DNA from: Nitrospirota bacterium
GTDB lineage: Bacteria > Nitrospirota > Thermodesulfovibrionia > Thermodesulfovibrionales > UBA6898
Assembly: GCA_003252075.1 (NCBI GenBank)
Contig: QKDO01000053.1
Location: 1-36,669, forward strand
Length of the DNA stretch: 36,669 nt
Direction: 5' to 3'
This document shows positions 16,958 through 24,668 of this stretch, in pieces. Below the pieces are notes generated by a model that did not search any database, had not been told where the DNA came from, and was given only the letters and a program-made list of their open reading frames with translations. A program made the translations under genes and the position numbers. The stretch's first letter is position 1, and every line of letters starts with the position of its first letter.

Positions 16958-17136
16958 TACCGCGGTTTGGCGTTGTGCACAAGAGGCAGGAGGCCCGCAG
17001 ATGCGGTGTATGACACCGTAATGTTCATTTCAGGTGAAATTGGCGGGAGAAATCGATAAAATAAAGACATGAATAGTTTCCTGTGCATTTCCTGCATGCG
17101 ACTGCGTGGACGGTAATATATTGTAAGGAGAATATT

Positions 17137-18243
17137 ATGAAAAAACACATTGGATGGTTTCTTGATCTCTATCATAATGGACAACTGGACCTGGATCCTC
17201 CCTACCAGAGGAGAAGCGTCTGGACACTAAAGGACAGAAAATTTTTTCTCGATTCCATTTTTCGAAACTATCCCTGCCCCGCGGTTTTTCTTCATAAAGA
17301 GGCAGATCTTGATGCCGGAAAGATGATCTACCGTGTTGTTGATGGGAAGCAGCGCATCGAGTCCATCGTCCTCTTCACCCAGAACTCATTTGCCATAGAT
17401 TCGGGATATGGCGACCCGCGCTTGGGCGGTAAGAAGTGGCAAACCATAGAAAACGAACAGGACCTCAAAGAGCGGTTTCTCAATTACGAGGTGCCAATCC
17501 AGTACATCGAGAGCGATGACAAACTATTTATTAATGAGGTTTTTGACCGACTGAACAGAACTTCGAGAAAACTCGAACGACAGGAGCTCAGGCATGCGAA
17601 GTATGATGGCTGGTTTATCTCTCTTGCGGAAACAGAGGCTGAAAAAGAAGAGTGGGAACGCCTCGGTGTGGTCACGAAGGCTAGGATGAGAAGGATGAAG
17701 GATGTGCAGTGCATATCCGAGCTCCTCATGGTCCTGCTGAAAAAAGAGATTTCCGGATATAATCAGGATGCGCTTGATGCCGTATATGCAGAATATGATG
17801 CGCCATCAGAAACATTTCCGGATTTCAATGACAGCGATTTCCAGCACAAGCTCGACCTTACTAAAGGATTCATTATTCAAATGCAGTATCACAATTCTGC
17901 TGTTACAAAATATGTCAGGGGCTTCTCGGATTTCTACACATTATGGTCTTTTGTTGCACTCAACCAAGATCGTCTGGCTTCTCCGGAAGTTGCCGCCTCT
18001 CGATATGCCGCATTCATGAGCAAGGTGATATCTTTAGCGAAAACGAAAGATATCAGCCTGGTACGCGACTTTGAAAACGATGTTTACGTATATCTTAAGA
18101 GCTCTGCACAGTCGAGCGCGGAACATTTGCAAAGGCAAAGCAGGAACAGAATTCTCGAAAACGCTCTTTTGAAAGGTTCAGCTTCCGAGCGCATGCTGAC
18201 CACAGATGATAGTGGCAGCACACCTTCTTTTATGCGCGCATAG
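17137..18243 (+). CDS. DUF262 (ParB/GmrS-like) domain protein, stand-alone
   Basis: 368 residues from ATG 17137, chosen for the AAGGAG at 17125-17130. The N-terminal part matches DUF262: YQRRSVWTLKDRKFFLDSIFRNYPCPAVFL, then VVDGKQRIESI (a variant of DGQQR) and a later LNRTSRKLERQELRHAKY. DUF262 is a ParB-superfamily nucleotide-hydrolysing module. It is found in GmrSD-type restriction proteins and in stand-alone proteins of unknown role. No DUF1524 (HNH) domain and no restriction partner are seen. A 179-base gap (16958-17136) precedes it, in which I see nothing. Possible defence function is inference only. Confidence 0.8.
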   Translation: MKKHIGWFLDLYHNGQLDLDPPYQRRSVWTLKDRKFFLDSIFRNYPCPAVFLHKEADLDAGKMIYRVVDGKQRIESIVLFTQNSFAIDSGYGDPRLGGKKWQTIENEQDLKERFLNYEVPIQYIESDDKLFINEVFDRLNRTSRKLERQELRHAKYDGWFISLAETEAEKEEWERLGVVTKARMRRMKDVQCISELLMVLLKKEISGYNQDALDAVYAEYDAPSETFPDFNDSDFQHKLDLTKGFIIQMQYHNSAVTKYVRGFSDFYTLWSFVALNQDRLASPEVAASRYAAFMSKVISLAKTKDISLVRDFENDVYVYLKSSAQSSAEHLQRQSRNRILENALLKGSASERMLTTDDSGSTPSFMRA

Positions 18244-18394
18244 GTTCTGCTAGGGGAATTCTGTCATTCGTGGGAGAGATGATCAGTCTGACAGCAGTGC
18301 CGTAACTACACGATAACAAAGTAGGGCAAGGGTCTTCTCGCTGTTATTAACGCATAATGAGATGACATGCTGTACAACAATTAAGGATGAGAAT

Positions 18395-18583
18395 ATGAGA
18401 ATGATAAGATTATTGCTTTTCTTTGTATTGCTTATGCACCTCTATGGTTGCCTATTAACGAAAGTCGCGACCGTTCCCATGAGGGTGACGGGGGCAGTAA
18501 TATCGGTTGTACCTGTTGTTGGAAATTCCGCAGATAAGATGATTGACGGGGCCGCGGACGTTGTTGATGAAGTTCCCCTGTGA
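18395..18583 (+). CDS. Small lipoprotein, unknown function
   Basis: 62 residues from ATG 18395 (AAGGATGAG upstream). The signal ends in the lipobox LYGC, after LLLFFVLLMH. The mature part is short and mildly hydrophobic (TVPMRVTGAVISVVPVVGNSADKMIDGAADVVDEVPL). It resembles small lipoproteins of unknown role found in many Gram-negative bacteria, though I cannot name the family. The 151-base gap before it holds nothing I can support. Confidence 0.6.
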   Translation: MRMIRLLLFFVLLMHLYGCLLTKVATVPMRVTGAVISVVPVVGNSADKMIDGAADVVDEVPL

Positions 18584-18657
18584 ATGACCATAGAGACTTT
18601 CAGCAGGTGGCACAACCTGATGGTGATTCATGATCAACGGTCAATCTCGCATGGTAT

Positions 18658-19860
18658 TCAGCAGACGGGAAATTTTCCTTCGGAAAGCTTATTGCAAAAA
18701 TTATCGATATGAGAAAATTCCCTTTCGATAATGCGAGAGATCTCGCCTGACCTGTCCTTCAGCTTCACGCCTTTACTCAGGAGCACCTGTGCAGATGCCA
18801 TCCGGGGTTCACTGACCGGCGAGCCTATCCTGCTCAACAAAAGCACATAGACTTCCTCTATGCCACCGACATATCTGTAGATTTTTTCTGCAGTTTTATG
18901 CGCAAGGACATTGTATATTTTCCCCACATGGCTCACGGGGTTTTTCCCTGCAGCAGCTTCTGTGCCCAACGGTCTGTTCAGCGATATCAGCCCGTTGACA
19001 CGGTTTCCTCTTCCCACCTGACCCGAGTCTGCACTTTCTGCAGAGGTGCCGAGCAGGCTGAGGTAAATACCGCCGAGTCCCCGTCCTTCCTTATCAAGAG
19101 CATTTAGATGCAGGTCAACAGCACTAAAGTTCCCCCTTCTTCTCAGAAACTTTCCGATCTCCTTCCGTATGTCTTCTTTCCTCACAAAATATTCTTTCTC
19201 TGCTTGAATGAATCGAGAGATGAGCGGCATGGCAACGGTAAGAGATACGGTACTGCCTGTTCGCAGTCCCATGACCTTAATATCCTCACCGGTTTCCGGA
19301 AATCTGCCTTTGAATGTGGGTGAATTCAAATGGCGTTCAAGCTCCAGAACGATCTTTTCTGTTGGCGACAGGGGGTAATAGCCAATAAGCGCAGAGGTAT
19401 CATTTGCTTCCCGTGCCTCGCCGGGTCTACGGAAGATGTCGGTGAGTTCTTCTGAGCCGGGAGCAAGCACGGAATGATAGCTGACATGTTTTTCAGGATC
19501 AACAAAGCGAAGGTTTTTGCTGAGCCACTGCTTGGCTGTGTTTAGGGCGATATCGTTGACGGGGATTGTCCTTTCTCCTGCTTGAAACGTTGCACGGTCA
19601 CCGACAAACAGTTTCATGGGTTTCGTCATCCTGCCGCCACCAAAACGGGTGTCTGCGCTTCCTGCTGCGAGCAGACCCTTATCAATATTGTGGTGAAGCA
19701 CGACACCACAATGCTTCTTGTATTCACGGGAAAGGGCACAAGAAATAGCTTCCATGATCGAGTCACAGATCGTGTCCGGGTGGCCGATGCCCTTTCTCTC
19801 TACTATCTCGACCCTGTGGGTTGAGACTGACTTTCCTCTCAAGGGTTCAACGATGATCAT
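18658..19860 (-). CDS. mat: Archaeal-type S-adenosylmethionine synthetase
   Basis: 400 residues that match the archaeal MAT family (AdoMet_Synthase) and not bacterial MetK. Visible are VEIVERKGIGHPDTICDSI near the N-terminus, HHNIDKGLLAAG, RFGGGRM, and GLRTGSTVSLTVAMPLIS. The length is normal for the archaeal form. It makes S-adenosylmethionine from methionine and ATP. The archaeal type is scattered through bacteria, mostly in anaerobes and thermophiles, probably by transfer. Whether the genome also has MetK cannot be seen. It has no operon partners here; the Cys-rich gene upstream is 80 bases away and has its own terminator. Confidence 0.92.
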   Translation of the reverse strand: MIIVEPLRGKSVSTHRVEIVERKGIGHPDTICDSIMEAISCALSREYKKHCGVVLHHNIDKGLLAAGSADTRFGGGRMTKPMKLFVGDRATFQAGERTIPVNDIALNTAKQWLSKNLRFVDPEKHVSYHSVLAPGSEELTDIFRRPGEAREANDTSALIGYYPLSPTEKIVLELERHLNSPTFKGRFPETGEDIKVMGLRTGSTVSLTVAMPLISRFIQAEKEYFVRKEDIRKEIGKFLRRRGNFSAVDLHLNALDKEGRGLGGIYLSLLGTSAESADSGQVGRGNRVNGLISLNRPLGTEAAAGKNPVSHVGKIYNVLAHKTAEKIYRYVGGIEEVYVLLLSRIGSPVSEPRMASAQVLLSKGVKLKDRSGEISRIIEREFSHIDNFCNKLSEGKFPVC

Positions 19861-19899
19861 AGCTAGATTGTATCAGTGGATGCGGCGGGCGGCAAGACG

Positions 19900-19925
19900 A
19901 AAAAGGGCAGGACCATGGTCCTACC
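19900..19925 (-). terminator. Terminator of the Cys-rich/small-protein unit
   Basis: On the minus strand a stem with GGTAGGA / TCCTGCC (one G-T pair) and loop CCATGG is followed by CTTTTT. It lies 16 bases after the Cys-rich gene stop. Confidence 0.75.
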
Positions 19926-19940
19926 GGAACCATCTGACCC

Positions 19941-20321
19941 TTAATTCACTTTCTGCATATCAGTACCGCAGGTGCACGTGCCCTGATTCTGGTTGATGGT
20001 GTCGCACTTGCACGCAGGGCCGCAGGCGCATGCATACTGTCCGGCTGTTTTGAATGTCCGCTCCTTTTCCCACCCAGTTGCCGTAAGAGAGGCCTTGCCC
20101 TTCTCGACCCGGGTCACCTGTGCCTTGATCATCTCCTTGCCGCAGGTGCATTTGCCGGCGTTCCGTGACATGGTGTCGCAATTGCAGGCCTCGCCGCAGT
20201 TACAGGCATATATCTCATCACCTGCCTTGAGTTCTATTTTTGATTTCAGGGCTGCATATGCCGCGGCAATAAGCCCCAACGCAAGCACCATGCACACTAC
20301 TAGGAGTAACGTCTTCTTCAT
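19941..20321 (-). CDS. Secreted protein with duplicated Cys-rich (metal-binding?) motif
   Basis: 126 residues. A signal peptide (TLLLVVCMVLALGLIAAAYA) is followed by two copies of a compact motif. Copy 1 reads CNCGEACNCDTMSRNAGKC then TCGKEM. Copy 2 reads CACGPACKCDTINQNQGTC then TCGTDM. Each copy has six cysteines in the same spacing, C-x-C-G-x2-C-x-C-D-T-x7-G-x-C-x-C-G. The link between them is a charged beta-like stretch. The spacing suggests metal or Fe-S/thiol chemistry outside the cytoplasm, but I know no function for the family. It is the last gene of a minus-strand group with two more small cysteine-containing proteins. Confidence 0.75.
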   Translation of the reverse strand: MKKTLLLVVCMVLALGLIAAAYAALKSKIELKAGDEIYACNCGEACNCDTMSRNAGKCTCGKEMIKAQVTRVEKGKASLTATGWEKERTFKTAGQYACACGPACKCDTINQNQGTCTCGTDMQKVN

Positions 20322-20337
20322 GTACGTTCCTTCTGTC

Positions 20338-20547
20338 TCAATTAACGGTTATTCGTATACTATAACAGCTAGCCAGATTGTATTTTCTGTGCTTCTCAAG
20401 ACAAGGGAGGCAAAGCCCATCCTCCTCTGTCCACCCCGAAAAATCGCATTTCAGCTGTTCTACTGCAACCTGATCAGTGACATTATGCAGGTGATGAACA
20501 AGCCAGTAGACTTCTTTTTGACATAACGGGCAGTGTTTTTTCTGCAT
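20338..20547 (-). CDS. Small CxxC...CxxC protein (zinc-binding-like)
   Basis: 69 residues from ATG 20547, chosen for the strong AGGGAGG seven bases upstream. A longer frame to 20595 has no such site. Two CxxC pairs (HCPLC at the N-terminus and LCLPC about 45 residues later) look like the halves of a treble-clef zinc finger. Between them is a conserved-looking VHHLHNVTDQ. No membrane helix or signal is present. I do not recognise the family. Confidence 0.65.
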   Translation of the reverse strand: MQKKHCPLCQKEVYWLVHHLHNVTDQVAVEQLKCDFSGWTEEDGLCLPCLEKHRKYNLASCYSIRITVN

Positions 20548-20585
20548 AGCGAACCTCCCTCGACAGGCTGTCAAGGAACAACCTG

Positions 20586-20777
20586 CTAATCGCAATTATT
20601 ACAGGTCTTGATACCTAAAAGCGCATATGGCGGACAGAAACCGCTTATCGCCGTTAATAACGGTATGATACCCAAGTATGCCCACGGCGTCCTCGGTCCC
20701 ACGAGTGCCAGGCATATTATCCCAATGCCAGCGATAGCCCTGATGACCCTTTCAGTCGTACCGATATTCCTTTTCAT
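20586..20777 (-). CDS. DUF2892 (YgaP-type) membrane protein
   Basis: 63 residues, MKRNIGTTERVIRAIAGIG, then two membrane helices ending GFCPPYALLGIKTC. This is the classic DUF2892 domain seen alone or fused to rhodaneses (YgaP C-terminus). ATG 20777 is used because AAGGAGGT lies eight bases upstream; an in-frame GTG at 20786 overlaps that site. The pair of Cys in the second half is typical. A -10-like TATATT (20811-20806) suggests a promoter just upstream, divergent from dsrN. Confidence 0.85.
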   Translation of the reverse strand: MKRNIGTTERVIRAIAGIGIICLALVGPRTPWAYLGIIPLLTAISGFCPPYALLGIKTCNNCD

Positions 20778-20837
20778 ATTTTTCACCTCCTTACGTCGCT
20801 TCTTGAATATAGTTTAAGAAAATCGCGGCGCGATGTA

Positions 20838-20852
20838 TGTGACTAAGTCACA
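20838..20852. promoter_or_regulatory. CRP/FNR-family-like palindrome
   Basis: A perfect inverted repeat TGTGAC-taa-GTCACA in the region between the divergent DUF2892 and dsrN-like genes. The half-sites resemble those of CRP/FNR-family regulators, but the spacer is 5 bases between TGTGA and TCACA instead of 6. Its centre is about 46 bases upstream of the start predicted for the DUF2892 promoter. Confidence 0.45.
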
Positions 20853-20937
20853 GAAGCGCCTGCTTCTTCAGGTTGTGCGTTCAGTGATAAAACAGGTAAA
20901 ATACACAGCAGTTACAGAGTTTGTCGACTTCTTGATG

Positions 20938-22359
20938 AGATCAAACTATCCAAGGATAATCATTGCAGGTGTGAGAGGTGGAGCAGGAAAGACCACTGTT
21001 TCGCTTGGTGTCATCTCGGCCTTGAAGAAACAGGGCCGTTCGATCGTCCCCTATAAAAAGGGGCCTGATTATATTGATGCGGGGTGGCTTTCTTCTGCTT
21101 CGGGGCTTCCCTGCTATAATCTTGACGCCTTCCTGATAACAAAAGAAAAGATCCTTTCGTCCTTTACCGGTCATTTTGGTAATGCTGAATGTGCGGTCAT
21201 TGAGGGCAACCGCGGGCTTTATGACGGCATGGATGCAAAAGGAACTTACAGCACTGCTGAGCTTGCAAAGACGCTGCGGGCGCCGGTCATCCTTGTTCTT
21301 GATTGCACCAAGGCGACAAGGACAGTGGCTGCAATGCTGCTGGGCATGATTATGTTCGATCCGAAAGTGAAGATATGCGGCGTAGTTCTGAACCAGGTCG
21401 CCGGTCTGAGGCATGAGAAGGTGGTCAGGGAGGCGATACGGAAATACTGCAAAATCCCGGTTGTCGGTGCTATACCAAAACTTCGCGGAGACCAGCTTTC
21501 GGAGAGACACATGGGCCTTACCCCGTTTCAGGAGCACCCCGATGTTAAGAAGGTGATTGCCTATACTGCGCACATTGCCGAGAAATATCTAGACCTCACT
21601 ATGCTGTGGCATATAGCAAAAGCGGCATCGCCATTGCATGCCATGCAAAAAACTGACGGCAAGCGCCAAAAAACAAAGAAATTTCTGCCCGTTACTCCTT
21701 CCCGTCTGACCGCTGTCAGGATAGGCATTATCCGCGACTCAGCGTTTCAGTTCTACTACCCAGAGAATTTCGAGGAGCTGGAAAAGAGGGGTGCAAAGCT
21801 CATTGAAATCAGCGCACTCTCGGCCAAGAATCTCCCGGATATCGATGCCCTCTACATAGGAGGCGGTTTTCCCGAGACCCATGCAATTGCGCTCGCAAAG
21901 AACAGGGCATTCAGAACCGCGGTGAAAGAGGCGGTCGACGAGGGTCTCCCCGTTTATGCAGAGTGCGGCGGCCTTATGTACCTCGGAGAGGCGCTGGTGC
22001 TCGGCAACAGCACCTATGCCATGGCTGGCATATTCCCTCTCAGGTTCAGCCTGGAGAAAAAGCCCCAGGCCCACGGCTATACAATTGCGAGAATTGAGAG
22101 AGCAAACCCTTTCTATAAAAGGGGTACTGTTCTGAAGGGCCATGAGTTTCACTATTCAGCAGTCAGTCTTTCCAAAAAGCGTTCGGAGATGCAGTTTGCC
22201 TTCAAAATGGAGCGCGGAGAGGGCATTACGGCTCAGCAGGATGGCATCTGCTTCAAGAATGTGTTGGCAACCTATACCCATCTTCATGCACTCGGTTCCC
22301 CTGAATGGGCGGAGGGTATGGTGCAGATGGCACGAAAATACAGGAAAAGCGGGAGATAA
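20938..22359 (+). CDS. dsrN: Glutamine-dependent CbiA-family amidase, probable DsrN
   Basis: 473 residues from ATG 20938. The N-terminal P-loop domain has IIIAGVRGGAGKTTVSLG and KKGPDYIDAGW. The C-terminal glutamine amidotransferase domain has LYIGGGFPETHA, the nucleophile in YAECGGLMYLGE, and HEFHYS. This is the cobyrinate a,c-diamide synthase (CbiA/CobB) family. In sulfur-dissimilating bacteria the member beside dsr genes, DsrN, amidates sirohaem for the sulfite reductase. The location close to dsrC supports DsrN, but a cobalamin role (CbiA) is possible because cobalamin uptake genes lie in the window. An upstream extension to 20833 would run through the palindrome and is not used. The next gene overlaps the stop. 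Confidence 0.85.
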   Translation, partial: RSNYPRIIIAGVRGGAGKTTVSLGVISALKKQGRSIVPYKKGPDYIDAGWLSSASGLPCYNLDAFLITKEKILSSFTGHFGNAECAVIEGNRGLYDGMDAKGTYSTAELAKTLRAPVILVLDCTKATRTVAAMLLGMIMFDPKVKICGVVLNQVAGLRHEKVVREAIRKYCKIPVVGAIPKLRGDQLSERHMGLTPFQEHPDVKKVIAYTAHIAEKYLDLTMLWHIAKAASPLHAMQKTDGKRQKTKKFLPVTPSRLTAVRIGIIRDSAFQFYYPENFEELEKRGAKLIEISALSAKNLPDIDALYIGGGFPETHAIALAKNRAFRTAVKEAVDEGLPVYAECGGLMYLGEALVLGNSTYAMAGIFPLRFSLEKKPQAHGYTIARIERANPFYKRGTVLKGHEFHYSAVSLSKKRSEMQFAFKMERGEGITAQQDGICFKNVLATYTHLHALGSPEWAEGMVQMARKYRKSGR

Positions 22360-23018
22360 TGCAGAAATCAGAGATCAGAGAACTTCTGGGATCCTACAAC
22401 CTCCGGCCAGTTATCGAGGCAGCGAAGAAGGACCGTAGCATCATCAGGATGCTTATATCGCTGGTCTATGATAAGGAAGATGTACAGAGCTGGCGTGCGA
22501 TAGAGGCGATCGGTCTCGTTTCAGGAGAGATCGCTGAGACGAATACCGATGTAGTCAGGAACCTGAGCCAGCGATTCCTCTGGATGCTGAGAGAAGAGTC
22601 GGGTAATGGCCCCGGGAGTGCTCCCGAGATGCTTGGTGAGATCGTGAGAAACAGCCCGGATGCTTTTGGTGATATAGGGCAGGTTCTTACATCTTTCCAT
22701 GAAGAAAAGATGCTCAGGAGAGGCGTGATGCGGGCCATCTGGAGGGTCAGCGAAAAGCGGCCTGACCTGTTGTGCATGACGCATGAGCTGATGGAACAGA
22801 AGTTGTACCTTAATGATGCGGACGAGGTTATAAGGGCCTATGCGGTGATGATAGCAGGGACTCTAGGACTGAAAGACCTCCTTCCGGTCATCGAGGAGCT
22901 CAGGCATGACCAACGTCCTGTCAGGTTTTATGACCAGGGCAACTTTATACAAACGACGGTCGCGGCGATCGCAAACAAGGTATATGCCGGTTTGTCCGGC
23001 AAGGAGACTGATGTATGA
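22359..23018 (+). CDS. DVU0298-like HEAT-repeat protein
   Basis: 219 residues from an ATG that overlaps the dsrN-like stop (TAATG). It is all helical, with HEAT-like pairs: SWRAIEAIGLVSGEIAE, LSQRFLWMLREESG, APEMLGEIVR and LRRGVMRAIWRVSEKRP. The order WRAIEA...WMLREESG...APEMLGEI...RRGV agrees with my memory of the DVU0298 family of sulfate reducers, whose function is unknown. No catalytic residues or cofactor motifs are seen. Translational coupling to dsrN and the following zinc-ribbon gene suggests they work together. Confidence 0.7.
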   Translation: MQKSEIRELLGSYNLRPVIEAAKKDRSIIRMLISLVYDKEDVQSWRAIEAIGLVSGEIAETNTDVVRNLSQRFLWMLREESGNGPGSAPEMLGEIVRNSPDAFGDIGQVLTSFHEEKMLRRGVMRAIWRVSEKRPDLLCMTHELMEQKLYLNDADEVIRAYAVMIAGTLGLKDLLPVIEELRHDQRPVRFYDQGNFIQTTVAAIANKVYAGLSGKETDV

Positions 23019-23368
23019 TGAATGCAGGGAGAGGAGACAACATCCTGAGATGTCCGTTTTGTGAACGACCGCTCGGAGCCCTTGAGGAGATCATGACAAA
23101 GTTCGGGAATATTGTGAGCGGGGGGAAGTGCGAGTGCGGTGCTGCGTACGTGTATGACGGTTCGGGCCACAATGTGGGCGACGCATATGTGGATGGCCTT
23201 ACCCTAGCCTGTGACGGAGATCTGGACAAGGCATGGTCTATGACGCCCGGTGACGACTATGAAGTAAAGGAGTTTTTCTATGACCAGAGAAGAAACCGCT
23301 TCAGCACGGAGACGGTTGGGAGGGGGCGGCGTGCAGCGGTCTATCTTTTTGTAAAGGTGAAAAAATAG
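23015..23368 (+). CDS. Zinc-ribbon-like protein of unknown function
   Basis: 117 residues; ATG 23015 overlaps the previous stop (ATGA). It starts with a likely zinc ribbon (LRCPFCERPLG, then about 25 residues later KCECGAAYVYDGSGHNVGDAY). A domain of about 60 residues follows that has no motif I know (DGDLDKAWSMTPGDDYEVKEF is acidic). It forms a three-gene overlapping set with dsrN and the DVU0298-like gene. A partner role in sirohaem or DsrC biology is inference from position only. Confidence 0.65.
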   Translation: MMNAGRGDNILRCPFCERPLGALEEIMTKFGNIVSGGKCECGAAYVYDGSGHNVGDAYVDGLTLACDGDLDKAWSMTPGDDYEVKEFFYDQRRNRFSTETVGRGRRAAVYLFVKVKK

Positions 23369-23398
23369 GGGTCCCGGTGTTTTTTTGCGGGAATCCCT
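23367..23398 (+). other. Hairpin after the zinc-ribbon gene
   Basis: A stem AGGGGTCCCG / CGGGAATCCCT with one bulged base and a T-rich loop (tgtttttttg). The T-run is in the loop and not after the stem, so it is not a classic terminator, although it may mark the end of the transcript. Confidence 0.4.
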
Positions 23399-23475
23399 CA
23401 ACTATAGTTTATATAAAGAGTTTCGATTTTTTATGATACTGTCATTAAAAAATAAAGAACAATCATTTGTTAATA

Positions 23476-23517
23476 AGATTTTTTTATTTGACCGGAGACC
23501 GTCTTCTGTATTACTGT
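23476..23517 (+). promoter_or_regulatory. Promoter of dsrC
   Basis: The -35 TTGACC (23488-23493) and the -10 TACTGT (23512-23517) have an 18-base spacer. They are preceded by an A/T-rich element AGATTTTTTTATTTGAC (23476-23492), which is shared at 16 of 17 positions with the promoter before 30077. The -10 box is weak, which suggests an activator or an extended upstream contact. The expected leader is about 95 bases. Confidence 0.55.
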
Positions 23518-23618
23518 TTATAGCCCGTTAGAACTGCATCCGTAAAGCAAGCATTCAGATGTTGGGAGCAATTCCCTTCGAATGTATATTTGAACCTAGT
23601 ATGAAAGGGGGAAGTAAC

Positions 23619-23954
23619 ATGGCAACAATGGATTTTCAGGGAAAGTCAATCGAGGTGGACGATGATGGTTATCTGCTGAACCTTGATGATTGGTCAAAAG
23701 AGCTTGCAGATCATCTTGCAAGCTTGGACGGCGTGACCCTTACGCCTGCACACTGGGAGGTTATCAACTTCCTGCGCGACTATTACAAGCAGTACCAGAT
23801 CGCTCCGATGATCAAGATCCTCGTTAAAGAGATCGGAAAGGCTATGGGCCCGGAAAAAGGCAACACCAAGTACCTGTATGAGCTGTATCCGGGTGGACCT
23901 GCTAAGCAGGCATGTAAATATGCAGGGCTTCCGAAACCTACGGGTTGCGTATAG
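23619..23954 (+). CDS. dsrC: DsrC, sulfur-carrier protein of dissimilatory sulfite reduction
   Basis: 111 residues from ATG 23619, which has AAGGGGG nearby; an upstream in-frame ATG at 23559 would add a non-homologous stretch. The C-terminal swinging arm is complete, with Cys99 and the penultimate Cys110 in CKYAGLPKPTGCV. True DsrC proteins need both cysteines to form the trisulfide with sulfite reductase, whereas TusE has only the last. The gene is a unit of its own: promoter 23488-23517, terminator 23984-24024. This fits a protein needed at higher amount than its partners. dsrAB is not in the window. Confidence 0.96.
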   Translation: MATMDFQGKSIEVDDDGYLLNLDDWSKELADHLASLDGVTLTPAHWEVINFLRDYYKQYQIAPMIKILVKEIGKAMGPEKGNTKYLYELYPGGPAKQACKYAGLPKPTGCV

Positions 23955-23983
23955 CCCTTTGTCTGTAAATGCGGCGAATCGAA

Positions 23984-24024
23984 ACAGTACCCCATGGAAT
24001 ATTCTGTGGGGTACTGTCTTTTAT
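23984..24024 (+). terminator. Terminator after dsrC
   Basis: A perfect 11-bp stem (acagtacccca / tggggtactgt) with a 12-base loop is followed by cttttat. It separates dsrC from the dsrMKJOP operon. Confidence 0.9.
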
Positions 24025-24104
24025 CACGCTCCTGCAGTAGTAGTATCAGTTTCTCACGATACAGGTTCTCATGCCACAGGATTTGGGGGAGATTGTTGTA
24101 ACAG

Positions 24105-24668
24105 ATGAGCCTGAAGAATATCCTTTCGGAAAAAAAAGATGAGCTTCTTGCATCCTGGTTTGACAGGATCCTTGATACCTATCCTGTTGAAACTGCTAAG
24201 TTCCTGAAAAACCAGAAAGACCGGTTTGCTAATCCGGTTGGGCAGGCAATCCACAAAGGGATAGGAGATATTTTCCAGGAACTGCTCCAGAATGGTGATA
24301 TTGAAAAAGTTTCAGGCTTTCTCGATAGCATTATCAGGGTGAGAGCTGTTCAGGAATTTTCCGCTTCACAGGCCGTGGCCTTTATCTTTTTCCTGAAAAG
24401 CGTTATCAGAGATGGTCTTGCGGACATATCGCTGACCCCGGAGCTTTACGATGAACTGGCGACCCTCGAATCACAGATCGATTCGCTTGCTCTCATAGCC
24501 TTCGATATCTTCATGCAGTGCAGAGAAAAACTCTACGATATAAAAGCGAATGAGATGAAGAACATGACATACCGGCTCCTTCAGCGTGCGAATATGGTTA
24601 CGGAAATCAAGGATGCGGAAAAAGAAACCAATTTTATCGCAATACACAAGAAAGAGGTAAACTCATGA
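24105..24668 (+). CDS. RsbRD N-terminal domain protein upstream of dsrM
   Basis: 187 residues, all helical, starting MSLKNILSEKKDELLASWFDRILDTYP. This is the RsbRD N-terminal (RsbU_N-like) domain, related to stressosome sensors, and it is often encoded just before dsrM in sulfate-reducing lineages. No STAS domain, signal peptide or cofactor motif is present. The stop overlaps the dsrM start (ATGA), so it belongs to the dsrMKJOP operon. Function unproven; a regulatory or sensing role is inferred. The 150-base stretch before it holds the dsrC terminator and no clear promoter. Confidence 0.8.
   Translation: MSLKNILSEKKDELLASWFDRILDTYPVETAKFLKNQKDRFANPVGQAIHKGIGDIFQELLQNGDIEKVSGFLDSIIRVRAVQEFSASQAVAFIFFLKSVIRDGLADISLTPELYDELATLESQIDSLALIAFDIFMQCREKLYDIKANEMKNMTYRLLQRANMVTEIKDAEKETNFIAIHKKEVNS

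Noticed and set aside
20833-20937. N-terminal extension of the dsrN-like protein
   Set aside because: It runs through the palindrome and promoter region, matches nothing in the CbiA family, and would make the protein longer than its family.
23367-23398. Rho-independent terminator after the zinc-ribbon gene
   Set aside because: The T-run is in the loop and the bases after the stem are not T-rich, so I list it only as a hairpin.
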